Part shown: in pieces, positions 1 to 5,984 of the stretch | How the letters are laid out: each line of letters opens with the position of its first letter | How positions within the stretch are numbered: position 1 is the stretch's first letter | NCBI GenBank assembly: GCA_002383325.1 | Contig: DFYJ01000114.1 | Coordinates: forward strand, 34,865-45,163 | Source of the DNA: Candidatus Aminicenantes bacterium UBA4085 | GTDB lineage: Bacteria; Acidobacteriota; Aminicenantia; Aminicenantales; UBA4085 | Length of the DNA: 10,299 bases | Reading direction: 5' to 3' | Program-made: the position numbers and the translations under genes | The notes under the pieces: generated by a model | Seen by the model: the letters and a program-made list of their open reading frames with translations, nothing else | Told to the model about the DNA's origin: nothing | Databases searched by the model: none

Positions 1-542
1 ACTACCGCGAGGCCTACGGCATGTACGCCTGCAACGGGATCCTCTTCAACCACGAATCCCCGCGCCGGGGCGACACGTTCGTGACCAAGAAGATCACCCG
101 CGGCTTGGCCGGGATCATGGCCGGGCGCGAAAAAACGGTGTTTCTGGGCAATCTCGACAGCAAGCGGGACTGGGGATTCGCCCCCGAGTATGTCGAGGCG
201 ATGTGGATGATGCTTCAGCAGGATGAGCCCGACGATTACGTCATCGGGACGGGCGAAACCCGGTCGGTCAAGGAATTCCTGCAGGAATCTTTCTCGTATG
301 TCGGGCTGAATTGGGAAGATCATGTCCAGTTTGACGAGAAGTACTATCGGCCGACGGAGGTCGACGAGCTTCTGGCGGACGCCTCGAAGGCCCAGGCCAA
401 GCTCGGCTGGACGCCCAAGGTGAAGTTCAGGGACTTGGTCAGGATCATGGTCGACCATGACCTGGAGAAAGCCGGGGTTCCGTCGCCGGGGGAAGGGAAG
501 AAGATCCTGGACGAGCTGGGAATGACTTGGATTCGGGGTTGA
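1..542 (+). CDS. gmd: GDP-mannose 4,6-dehydratase, C-terminal part (5' end outside window)
   Basis: This enzyme converts GDP-D-mannose to GDP-4-keto-6-deoxy-D-mannose, the first step towards GDP-L-fucose, in the cytoplasm. The frame is already open at base 3 and reads [20 protein letters not shown], a hallmark of GMD just after the catalytic YxxxK region. [13 protein letters not shown] and [20 protein letters not shown] then follow as in the family. About 179 residues are visible, roughly the last half of a protein usually near 340-370 residues, so the NAD(P)-binding Rossmann domain and catalytic residues lie upstream of the window. The ATG at base 21 is internal and not the start. The stop is TGA at 540-542. 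The next gene, fcl, begins about 26 bases downstream on the same strand and encodes the next enzyme of the pathway, so the two form an operon. Identification is firm; only the 5' boundary is missing. Confidence 0.95.
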   Translation, partial: YREAYGMYACNGILFNHESPRRGDTFVTKKITRGLAGIMAGREKTVFLGNLDSKRDWGFAPEYVEAMWMMLQQDEPDDYVIGTGETRSVKEFLQESFSYVGLNWEDHVQFDEKYYRPTEVDELLADASKAQAKLGWTPKVKFRDLVRIMVDHDLEKAGVPSPGEGKKILDELGMTWIRG

Positions 543-568
543 GTGTCGGGGGACGAATGGGGGGGGCG

Positions 569-1591
569 ATGATCGATCTGAAGAAGAAGCGGATCGCGGT
601 CACGGGCGGCAAGGGCTTTCTCGGCTGGACGCTGGTCGAACACCTTAGAAGCACGAGGGGATGCGCGAACGTCGAGATCGTCGATCTCCCGGAATATGAT
701 CTGCGCGAACCGGAATCCGTCAGGAAGATGTTGGCCAAGCTGGATCCAGAGGTCCTCATCCATCTGGCGGCAACCGTGGGCGGGATCGGGGCCAATCAAG
801 CGAATCCGGGGCGTTTCTTCTACGATAATGCCGTCATGGGCATCCACCTCATCCACGAAGCCTCTCGGAAGGGCGTTGAGAAGATGGTAATCCTGGGGAC
901 GGTATGCTGCTATCCCAAATTCACGCCGGTGCCGTTTAAGGAGGCAGATCTGTGGGCCGGCTACCCCGAGGAGACCAACGCCCCCTACGGCTTGGCCAAA
1001 AAGATGCTCCTGGTGCAGTCGCAGGCATACCGGCAGCAGTACGGCTTCAACTCGGTCTTTGTCCTGCCGGTCAATCTCTACGGGCCGCGGGACAACTTCG
1101 ATCCGAAATCTTCCCATGTCATCCCGGCTTTAATAAGAAAAATCGTCGAAGCGATGGGCGGGAAGAAAGCTTGCCGGGAGAGGATGGCTGAGGGTTTGAG
1201 CGGGGGAGGGGCCGGCGAGGCGGGACGCGCCGCGCACGGATCGGATAAGCCGCTGGAAGTCTGGGGCACGGGGACGGCATCAAGAGAATTCCTGTATGTC
1301 GAAGACGCGGCGGAGGGCCTTGCGAGAGTGGCCGAGAGATACGAGAGCGGCGAGCCGATGAACCTGGGGGCCGGCCGCGAGATCGCCATCAAGGACTTGG
1401 TGGATCTGATAGGCCGAATCATGGGCTACCGAGGCGAAGTTCGCTGGGACCCGAGCAAGCCTGACGGCCAACCGCGCAGGTGCCTTGATATATCGCGCGC
1501 GGAGCGGGAGATCGACTTCCGGGCCCGCACGGATTTCGAGTCCGGGCTGAAAAAGACGATCGAATGGTACCTGGCCGGCGGACGAAACTGA
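569..1591 (+). CDS. fcl: GDP-L-fucose synthase (GDP-4-keto-6-deoxymannose 3,5-epimerase/4-reductase)
   Basis: This enzyme epimerises and reduces GDP-4-keto-6-deoxymannose to GDP-L-fucose with NADPH. It is an extended short-chain dehydrogenase. The Rossmann glycine motif TGGKGFLG is at residues 12-19. YGLAK carries the catalytic Tyr140 and Lys144. GTVCCYPK aligns with GSSCIYPK of E. coli Fcl, with Thr at the catalytic Ser position and the active-site Cys kept. SSHVIPAL holds the conserved His. The chosen start (ATG 569) puts the Rossmann strand at the usual distance and is preceded by a run of G. ATG 557, with GGGGGA just before it, is equally possible. TTG 527 would overlap gmd and is less likely. 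Between IRKIVEA and LEVWGTG there is a Gly/Ala-rich insert (about 1154-1252), roughly 25 residues longer than in E. coli Fcl. The gene follows gmd directly and the two would be co-transcribed. Confidence 0.93.
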   Translation: MIDLKKKRIAVTGGKGFLGWTLVEHLRSTRGCANVEIVDLPEYDLREPESVRKMLAKLDPEVLIHLAATVGGIGANQANPGRFFYDNAVMGIHLIHEASRKGVEKMVILGTVCCYPKFTPVPFKEADLWAGYPEETNAPYGLAKKMLLVQSQAYRQQYGFNSVFVLPVNLYGPRDNFDPKSSHVIPALIRKIVEAMGGKKACRERMAEGLSGGGAGEAGRAAHGSDKPLEVWGTGTASREFLYVEDAAEGLARVAERYESGEPMNLGAGREIAIKDLVDLIGRIMGYRGEVRWDPSKPDGQPRRCLDISRAEREIDFRARTDFESGLKKTIEWYLAGGRN

Positions 1592-1594
1592 CAA

Positions 1595-1757
1595 AAATTG
1601 CGGGACACCATACATAACTCCCGAATTATTTCGTCAACTTGCGGCGTCGGTATCTGAACGCGTCAAGACTGCGACGATATGATTGGGATATTGTTCCCTG
1701 ATCAAAGCTACGAGATATCAATCCAATTTGGGAATTGCGTCAACTGTCCCGCAATTT
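1595..1757. repeat. 163-bp unit with 13-bp perfect inverted ends (MITE-like)
   Basis: AAATTGCGGGACA at 1595-1607 is exactly repeated in inverted orientation as TGTCCCGCAATTT at 1745-1757. Similarity continues inward: at the same distance from each end both arms read TCCC, followed on both sides by an A/T-rich pentamer. The unit starts 3 bases after the fcl stop codon. It carries no coding sequence. It could be a miniature inverted-repeat element. Alternatively the two arms could be facing ends of two separate lost elements, since TGT...ACA is a common insertion-sequence terminus. Confidence 0.5.
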
Positions 1758-2056
1758 CTCTTCCAATCACCCTTTCTTCCGTTCGGAAAGGCATTTCGGG
1801 CTTTATTTCCCCTATCGCCCAAGTCTATTGCTATCAACGAATCCACATCCCGGGCTTTTTAATGGGATGCGTCAAATCGCGACAAAATGCGACATTATCC
1901 TTATGGATATTGACTTTATTCTCGCCCTGGCCGATTGTGGGGACGTGGGGCGTTATCCGGCGCGCGACGGAGGCGTCGACGAGCCGGGAGATGATGGGAC
2001 GGGGGTCGGGCCCCTCAGTGGGTATTTAGGGCCCGGCCCCCCTTTTATTACGTCAA
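1632..2056 (+). repeat. Five iterated CGTCAA-centred motifs, same strand
   Basis: CGTCAA occurs at 1632, 1661, 1738, 1870 and 2051, always on the + strand. It is usually followed within 3-5 bases by a GC-rich G/C core: CGTCAACTTGCGGC, CGTCAAGACTGCGAC, CGTCAACTGTCCCGC, CGTCAAATCGCGAC, CGTCAACTTATGGC. By chance about 0.1 copies per strand would be expected in 425 bases. They may be binding sites of a transposase or regulator, or diverged ends of one element family. Function is not known. Confidence 0.45.
2001..2046 (+). terminator. Rho-independent terminator
   Basis: GGGGGTCGGGCCC (2001-2013) pairs with GGGCCCGGCCCCC (2029-2041) to give a 13-bp stem with one G-U wobble and a 15-base loop. TTTT follows at 2043-2046. 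The T tract is on the + side only, so it would stop rightward transcription. It would end the gmd-fcl transcript about 410 bases after fcl and insulate the ATPase gene promoter from it. Confidence 0.75.
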
Positions 2057-2224
2057 CTTATGGCAACGGCCCCAAAGCAGCCGCTTTCCGTCGGAAAGCC
2101 CGGCCGAGATGCGTCGGAATGGGGCGGCGATAATTATTTCTTCCGATTTTCCTGGGGTTGTTCCTGTTGAAATGCCAAAACCGCGAAAAAAGGCGGAATA
2201 GGGGCCGAAATGCAAGAAAAACGC

Positions 2225-2255
2225 GCTCAACGGCGGGCGCGAAAAGTGTACCGGC
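2225..2255 (+). repeat. Left copy of a direct repeat bracketing the island
   Basis: The core CGAAAAGTGTACCGGC (2240-2255) is identical to 6731-6746. Upstream both copies also share GCTC and AACGGCG, with small gaps between. It lies about 105 bases before the ATPase start codon. The AAAAGTGTACC string resembles ends seen in IS21-type elements, but that is from memory and not tested here. Confidence 0.55.
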
Positions 2256-2326
2256 TCGAATGGCGGAACGGCGAGGGGTCAAGCGGGATGATGGCTGCCG
2301 TATATTCTGCCAATATGTCAACACGA

Positions 2327-2355
2327 TTGACAAATAGTAATTATATTATTATATT
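2327..2355 (+). promoter_or_regulatory. Sigma-70-type promoter of the ATPase gene
   Basis: TTGACA (2327-2332, perfect -35 box), a 17-base spacer, then TATATT (2350-2355). Start of transcription would fall about 6-7 bases later, at or next to the ATG at 2362. There is no Shine-Dalgarno sequence in the A/T-only stretch before this ATG, so the mRNA is predicted to be leaderless or nearly so. Other -10-like hexamers overlap in the same A/T tract, so the exact start point is uncertain. Confidence 0.6.
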
Positions 2356-2361
2356 ATACAT

Positions 2362-3642
2362 ATGATAAAACGAGTGGCCGAATCGACTTGTCTGGCGCTT
2401 GCGGCCGGATACCCCATCGTGGCGGTCACGGGCCCGCGGCAATCGGGCAAAACGACGCTGGTTAAAGCTGCTTTCCCGGATAAGCCCTATGTCTCTTTCG
2501 AAGACCCCGATCAGCTCGAGTCGGCTACGGGCGATCCGCGCGGGTTCCTCGCCCGCTTCCCCTCCGGCGCGATCATCGATGAGGCCCAGCGCTTCCCCAA
2601 AATCTTCTCCTACTTGCAGGGATACGTCGACGACCGGAAGAAGATGGGCTTGTTCATCTTGACGGGATCCCAGCAATTCGGTTTGATCAGCGGGATCAGC
2701 CAATCCCTGGCCGGCCGGGCCGCCCTTGTCCAGCTTCTGCCGTTTTCCCTTGGCGAAGCCGGCCGGGGCGGGATTGCGCTGGGCCCGCTTGCTAAAGTCC
2801 TTATCAGCGGCCTCTATCCGCCGATTCATGACCGCCACTTGGATCCGGCCGTCTGGTACGGCAACTATGTCATGACCTATCTCGAAAGGGACGTCCGCAA
2901 CCTGCTCGCCGTCCGCGATCTCAGCCAGTTCCGGACATTCCTGCGGATGTGCGCGGCGCGCTGCGGCCGGCTTCTCAATCTGTCTTCTTTGGCCTCGGAT
3001 TGCGGGATCACCCACAACACGGCCCGCAGCTGGATCTCGGTCCTGGAAGCGAGCTACATCGTCCATCTCCTGCGGCCGCACTCCGAGAATTTCGGCAAAC
3101 GGATGGTCAAGGCGCCCAAGCTCTATTTCTACGATCCCGGGTTGGCGGCCTGGCTTTTGAATATCCAGGGGCCGGATCACATGGCCGTGCATCCGATGCG
3201 GGGGGGGCTTTTCGAGGCGCTGATCGTCGCCGAGTTCCTGAAGGCCCGATACAATCGTAGCCTCGACTCGAATCTGTATTTTTGGCGGGACAATATCGGC
3301 GAGGAGATCGACCTGCTGATCGACGAGGGCCAGGCCGTGCGGCCGGTCGAGATCAAATCGGGCGAGACGGTCAGCGAAGACTATTTCCGCGGGCTGAAGC
3401 GGCGGCAGGTTTGGGTCGCGCAACGGGGTCAAGAGAACGGACGGAGCGGGAGAGTCGCGGGTGCGGCCGATAGCGCGACCGAAGGCCTGGCCGGAAGCGA
3501 CGCGGGAAGCGCCGGCCGTGTCGGCATCGATTTGCCTAGCGCCGGAGCTGTCATCTACGGCGGGAAAGAGAGCTTCCGCCAAGGTCCTTTCTCGGTTGTT
3601 TCATGGCGGGATTTGGCAGAGGGGTCAGGTCTTGACATTTGA
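2362..3642 (+). CDS. AAA_14/DUF4143 family ATPase
   Basis: This is a P-loop ATPase of the widespread AAA_14 plus DUF4143 family, whose cellular role is not established. Its members are common in accessory and TA-rich regions. Walker A is GPRQSGKT at residues 24-31, Walker B is IIDEAQ with Asp73-Glu74, and LTGSQQF (100-106) is the sensor-1 strand. A winged-helix-like DUF4143 segment follows (NLSSLASDCGITHNTARSWI, then PKLYFYDPGLAAWL). The C-terminal part has EEIDLLID (314-321) and VEIK (329-332), a PD-(D/E)XK-like arrangement often noted in this family, though nuclease activity is not proven. The 426-residue length is normal or slightly long. A Gly/Ala/Ser-rich stretch (about 3421-3535) looks like an inserted loop. 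The last six codons and the stop lie inside the palindromic element at 3621. The ATG at 2362 is the start that fits the family N-terminus; it has a promoter but no ribosome site. Family assignment is secure, function open. Confidence 0.9.
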   Translation: MIKRVAESTCLALAAGYPIVAVTGPRQSGKTTLVKAAFPDKPYVSFEDPDQLESATGDPRGFLARFPSGAIIDEAQRFPKIFSYLQGYVDDRKKMGLFILTGSQQFGLISGISQSLAGRAALVQLLPFSLGEAGRGGIALGPLAKVLISGLYPPIHDRHLDPAVWYGNYVMTYLERDVRNLLAVRDLSQFRTFLRMCAARCGRLLNLSSLASDCGITHNTARSWISVLEASYIVHLLRPHSENFGKRMVKAPKLYFYDPGLAAWLLNIQGPDHMAVHPMRGGLFEALIVAEFLKARYNRSLDSNLYFWRDNIGEEIDLLIDEGQAVRPVEIKSGETVSEDYFRGLKRRQVWVAQRGQENGRSGRVAGAADSATEGLAGSDAGSAGRVGIDLPSAGAVIYGGKESFRQGPFSVVSWRDLAEGSGLDI

Positions 3643-3665
3643 CATTTTCGTACAGACCTGACCCC
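3621..3665. repeat. 45-bp palindromic element, copy A (complete)
   Basis: GGGGTCAGGTCT (3621-3632) and AGACCTGACCCC (3654-3665) are perfect 12-bp inverted arms around a 21-base A/T-rich centre that contains TGACATT twice in tandem. It overlaps the 3' end of the ATPase gene and provides its TGA. A short palindrome CCCCCATGGGGG abuts the right arm. As RNA it would form a hairpin on either strand, but there is no T tract. Confidence 0.85.
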
Positions 3666-3708
3666 CATGGGGGCAATGGCGGAAATAATCAATTGGAATT
3701 GCGATATA

Positions 3709-4000
3709 TCACACCGGCAGAGCCGACAGAAACGACGCCGCATCCATAAGGCGCACCTCCCCGGCCATGGCGGGCCGGATCGGCTCGGCGCAGACGAGGA
3801 GCTTGTGCTTAACGCCGAGCTGCGCGGCGAAGTGGTTGAGGGCCGTTTCGGATGGGCTCGCGCCGGATGGCCCGGACGACGCGCTTGGCATAGGGCCGCA
3901 GGAGATAGAGGTAATAAAGCCGGGCCAGGGCGTCTATCCAGAGGCGCACGGAATCGATCGCGACTTGTAGGTCCTCGTGCAGGGCGTTGTAAGAGAGCAC
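3709..4000 (-). pseudogene. Remnant of a second DUF4143 ATPase gene (internal deletion, N-terminus lost)
   Basis: Two fragments of one family can be read on the minus strand in different frames. From 4000 to about 3854 the frame gives LSYNALHEDLQVAIDSVRLW followed by LYLLRPYAKRVVRAIRREP, the typical helical part of DUF4143 just before the KLYFYD strand. From about 3858 to the TGA at 3709 another frame gives PSETALNHFAAQLGVKHKLL and ends in ASFLSALPV, which resembles the extreme C-terminus of the same family. The roughly 100 residues normally between them, and the whole P-loop ATPase domain in front, are absent. It is therefore a broken gene with at least one internal deletion that shifts the frame. 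It lies opposite in direction to the intact ATPase and, judging by its residues, belongs to a different subfamily. The assignment rests on remembered family sequence patterns. Confidence 0.65.
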
Positions 4001-4069
4001 GCCTCAGGTATCGGTTAATCTGGAAAAAAGTCATGACTTTTTATCAGATGGCTGGAAGAAAGTCGGAGA

Positions 4070-4087
4070 GGGGTCAGGTCTTGACAT
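4070..4087 (+). repeat. Palindromic element, copy B (left half only)
   Basis: GGGGTCAGGTCTTGACAT matches the first 18 bases of copy A exactly, and the three bases before it (AGA) also match. The second arm is missing: the next bases run straight into the PIN toxin remnant. This is a truncated copy, probably cut by a deletion or recombination that joined it to the toxin fragment. Confidence 0.8.
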
Positions 4088-4225
4088 CGGCTTCCGCACC
4101 GGAGCGCCCTAGGCGCCACCGCGGCCATGATGAAGGCCGAGGGGGTCGGCCATTTGGCCTCCGCCGACGCCGCATTTTTGCGGTTGGAGGGGCTTACGGT
4201 CTACCGGCCGATGGATTTTTCGTGA
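4088..4225 (+). pseudogene. C-terminal stub of a PIN-domain (VapC-like) toxin
   Basis: The frame ending at TGA 4223-4225 reads MMKAEGVGHLASADAAF and then LRLEGLTVYRPMDFS from 4127. This matches the last part of PIN-domain ribonucleases. The (T/S)xDxxF motif carries the last conserved acidic residue, followed by a short GLxVYRP tail. Upstream in the same frame there is only about 13 codons of unlike sequence back to a stop inside repeat copy B, so the catalytic N-terminal two-thirds is gone and no VapB-like antitoxin is visible. The stub could still be translated from ATG 4127, but it has no convincing ribosome site. A short peptide gene is possible but less likely. Confidence 0.55.
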
Positions 4226-4246
4226 GCGATTGAAAACAAACGGGAT

Positions 4247-4252
4247 TATAAT
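4247..4252 (+). promoter_or_regulatory. -10 box upstream of mntA
   Basis: A perfect TATAAT lies 18 bases before the mntA ATG. No good -35 box is found at 16-18 bases; TTGAAA at 4230 is too close (11 bases). GGGGAA at 4257-4262 would serve as the ribosome site. Either the promoter depends on other contacts or this match is fortuitous. Confidence 0.4.
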
Positions 4253-4270
4253 ATCCGGGGAACGTTAAGC

Positions 4271-4693
4271 ATGCGCCACCTCGAACAGCAGATCCGATCT
4301 CTCGCCGAGCAAGCGGGCGTGGAGATTCTTTATGTCTTCGGCAGCCGCGCTGAAGAAGTCCTGGCGTGTTTCAAGGCCGGTGCGCGCAGCTTGGCCGCGG
4401 GTCCCTCCGATCTGGACATTGGGGTGTTGCTCCCGCGGGGCGGCTGGTCCGTTAAAGAGAAAGTTGATTTTAGCCAGTCCTTGGAAACGCTGTTCGGTGT
4501 CGAGCGCGTCGATCTCGTCGTGCTCAATGAAGCAGATCCCTTCTTGGCCGCCGAAGTCATCCGCGGAGAGCGGCTTTATGAACGCGATCGCCGTTTCGTT
4601 GACGAGTATGAGCTCTATATTTTGCGGCGGGCCGGAGACCTGGCGCCTTTTGAGCAAGAGCGAATCCAGCGGGATTTAACGGGGCACACATGA
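4271..4693 (+). CDS. mntA: MntA-type nucleotidyltransferase antitoxin
   Basis: This is a minimal nucleotidyltransferase of the DNA polymerase beta superfamily. In characterised MntA/HepT (type VII) systems this protein silences the HEPN toxin by transferring AMP to a tyrosine near its active site. The active-site signature is present: VFGSR with Gly24-Ser25, SDLDIGVLL with Asp47 and Asp49, and a third acidic position Asp81 in VDLVVL. The gap between GS and DxD is 21 residues rather than the 9-10 commonest in the family, so the loop is enlarged (LACFKAGARSLAAG) but in frame. The length of 140 residues is normal. ATG 4271 has GGGGAA about 8 bases ahead and TATAAT upstream. The stop codon overlaps the start of the next gene (ATGA), which fits translational coupling with the antitoxin made first. 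The pair lies between repeat copies B and C. Confidence 0.88.
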   Translation: MRHLEQQIRSLAEQAGVEILYVFGSRAEEVLACFKAGARSLAAGPSDLDIGVLLPRGGWSVKEKVDFSQSLETLFGVERVDLVVLNEADPFLAAEVIRGERLYERDRRFVDEYELYILRRAGDLAPFEQERIQRDLTGHT

Positions 4694-5148
4694 CACCGCA
4701 AGGCCTCGCGGGCCGGGTGCTGGCGGATCGCCTAGCCATCGTGGATCGCCATTTGGCCGAGATCCGCGATTTGCCGTTGCAGGATAGAGTCGCGTTTTTT
4801 GCCGACGGCCGGAATACGGCCGCGGCGGAATCGTTCTTGCGACGAAGCCTGGAAGCTCTGTTCGATGTCGGCCGGCATATTCTCGCCCGCGCATTTGGCG
4901 AGGGTGTCGGTGAATACAAGGAAATCGCCAAAAAGCTCGGCGGGCGAGCTGTCCTCAAAGAACCAGAGGCTGCGCTGTTGGCCGTTCTGGCGGGATATCG
5001 GAATCGACTCGTCCATTTTTATCACGAAATATCCAAAGACGAGCTGCTTGAAATATGCAGCCGGCAGCTCGGCGATATTGAAACGGTTCGGGATGCGTTC
5101 CGGCGTTGGATCGGAGAAAATCCGGACAAGATCGACCGAAATCTCTGA
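4690..5148 (+). CDS. hepT: HepT-like HEPN-domain ribonuclease toxin (DUF86)
   Basis: This is a HEPN-fold RNase toxin, 152 residues, alpha-helical throughout. The catalytic motif RX4HXY is intact as RNRLVHFY, with Arg104, His109 and Tyr111. The tyrosine is the residue AMPylated by MntA in studied systems. SFLRRSLEALFDVGRHILA (about 49-66) is the typical long helix before the catalytic helix. The gene starts at ATG 4690 within the ATGA that ends mntA, so the two are an operon and their products should form a complex. Nothing suggests decay: the length, the motif and the partner are all intact. Targets are unknown; related toxins act on tRNA or mRNA. The stop is 30 bases before palindromic repeat copy C. 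Confidence 0.9.
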   Translation: MTPQGLAGRVLADRLAIVDRHLAEIRDLPLQDRVAFFADGRNTAAAESFLRRSLEALFDVGRHILARAFGEGVGEYKEIAKKLGGRAVLKEPEAALLAVLAGYRNRLVHFYHEISKDELLEICSRQLGDIETVRDAFRRWIGENPDKIDRNL

Positions 5149-5177
5149 CCGGGGAGCCCGCGTTCGCGCTTACGTTA

Positions 5178-5262
5178 GGGGTCAGGTCTCAACATCCTGA
5201 GCTTTGCGATGGTCCCCGGAGCGTCTTGCGTAGGGGATTGACATTTCTATACAGATCAGCCC
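5178..5262. repeat. Palindromic element, copy C (split and degenerate)
   Basis: The left arm GGGGTCAGGTCT plus CAACAT is at 5178-5195. A worn right half (ATTGACATTTCTATACAG, then ATCAGCCC) is at 5237-5262. About 41 unrelated bases separate them, so the copy has either received an insertion or consists of two half-copies. It separates the convergent hepT and abiEii genes, and its right half contains the abiEii stop codon. Confidence 0.7.
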
Positions 5263-5984
5263 GGGGAGCCTAACGAGCTAATTCGCTTTTCGACTTCGGA
5301 CCGAAAATCCGCCACCAGCCGTTCCCGCGCCCATGCCTTCTGCGCTTCGTCCAGGGCGTCGCCCAAACCGTGGAGAACATCCCGGGGTTTGAATCGCTTT
5401 TCGACGAATTGGGGGAGCCCCGCGAGATATTCCTGCAGAGATTTGCCCGTCCGCTCTTGAACGAGCGCTTCATTGAGCGGGAAGCCCATCTTGAGGAAGA
5501 AGTGGGCGTCGAATAGGTCCCGGGCCACGGGGATGGGCCGATCGGTGAGCGCCACGAGCTTATTCGTAGCCAGCGTCACCTCGTCGGCGATCCGGACCTC
5601 GACGCCAAGCAGCCAAGCGTTGCGGTAGGCGTTGTGCGTCCAGATCCGTTTGTTGATCTCGACCTTGATGTTCGGCGCGCCTTTCTCGTTGTCGAGGAGA
5701 AAGAACAGGGTGTTCCGCTTGTCTCTGGCTTCTCGGACGGCCGCTTGGCCGGCGAGAACGGCCCGAAGGACATCGATGTCGTCGGCGTCGAACGGAGACA
5801 GGAGGTCAAAGTCCAAATCGAACGAGAGCCGCGGGAGCTGATGGAAGAGGGCCGCGCACGTTCCGCCCTTGAAGACGAGTTTGTCGCCTGGGCCGGGGCG
5901 GACTCCACCTGTCTTGTAGAGGGCCAGGAGCAGAGCCAGGAGCTTGCGTTGATGGAGGGCCGGATCGAGGCGTCGGGAAGTCAT
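5256..5984 (-). CDS. abiEii: AbiEii/AbiGii-family nucleotidyltransferase toxin
   Basis: This is the toxin of a type IV-like AbiE module. Characterised relatives are nucleotidyltransferases (GTP-binding in AbiEii, tRNA-modifying in MenT) that halt growth, for example after phage infection. The motif FKGGT is at residues 38-42. LSFDLDFDLL has Asp56, Asp58 and Asp60. IKVEINKR follows, then TLATNKLVALTDR with the conserved Lys and RDLFDAHFFL with the last conserved acidic residues. The length of 242 residues is usual. The start ATG at 5984 overlaps the antitoxin stop by ATGA, giving tight coupling downstream of abiEi. The TGA stop lies in the right half of repeat copy C, so the final residues (GSPG) may be encoded partly by repeat sequence. 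All catalytic motifs look intact. The gene is convergent with mntA-hepT. Confidence 0.9.
   Translation of the reverse strand: MTSRRLDPALHQRKLLALLLALYKTGGVRPGPGDKLVFKGGTCAALFHQLPRLSFDLDFDLLSPFDADDIDVLRAVLAGQAAVREARDKRNTLFFLLDNEKGAPNIKVEINKRIWTHNAYRNAWLLGVEVRIADEVTLATNKLVALTDRPIPVARDLFDAHFFLKMGFPLNEALVQERTGKSLQEYLAGLPQFVEKRFKPRDVLHGLGDALDEAQKAWARERLVADFRSEVEKRISSLGSPG

Larger units (their letters stand above)
1592..2361. other. 770-base intergenic stretch with repeat debris, no convincing gene
   Basis: No reading frame here looks like a protein on either strand. The short open frames have skewed composition and no recognisable motif. Base composition changes along it: about 1592-1930 is AT-richer than the flanking genes, about 1960-2045 is very GC-rich, and the last 40 bases are almost pure A/T. 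It contains an inverted-repeat unit, iterated CGTCAA motifs, an intrinsic terminator, one copy of a dispersed 16-mer and the promoter of the ATPase gene, each listed separately. It looks like worn remains of mobile-element ends, although no transposase fragment is visible. Confidence 0.6.

Noticed and set aside
344..1117. Minus-strand open frame across the gmd-fcl junction
   Set aside because: It is antisense to two clearly identified enzymes and has no homology signal.
2275..2287. GGGGTCAAGCGGG, and GGGGTCAAGAG at 3425, as further copies of the palindromic element
   Set aside because: Only 7 bases match the arm and no second arm follows; chance matches in GC-rich DNA are likely.
2341..3582. 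Open frame of about 410 codons opposite the ATPase gene
   Set aside because: It covers the ATPase almost exactly in antisense and has no recognisable domain; the sense strand has Walker A and B and the DUF4143 motifs.
3621..3665. Complete palindromic copies A and D as intrinsic terminators
   Set aside because: The stem is good, but no T tract follows on either strand; at most they are weak or Rho-independent-unlike hairpins.
3667..4233. Plus-strand open frame over the remnant region
   Set aside because: Its product is Arg/Gly-rich without motifs and it runs antisense to the DUF4143 fragments and out of frame with the PIN stub.
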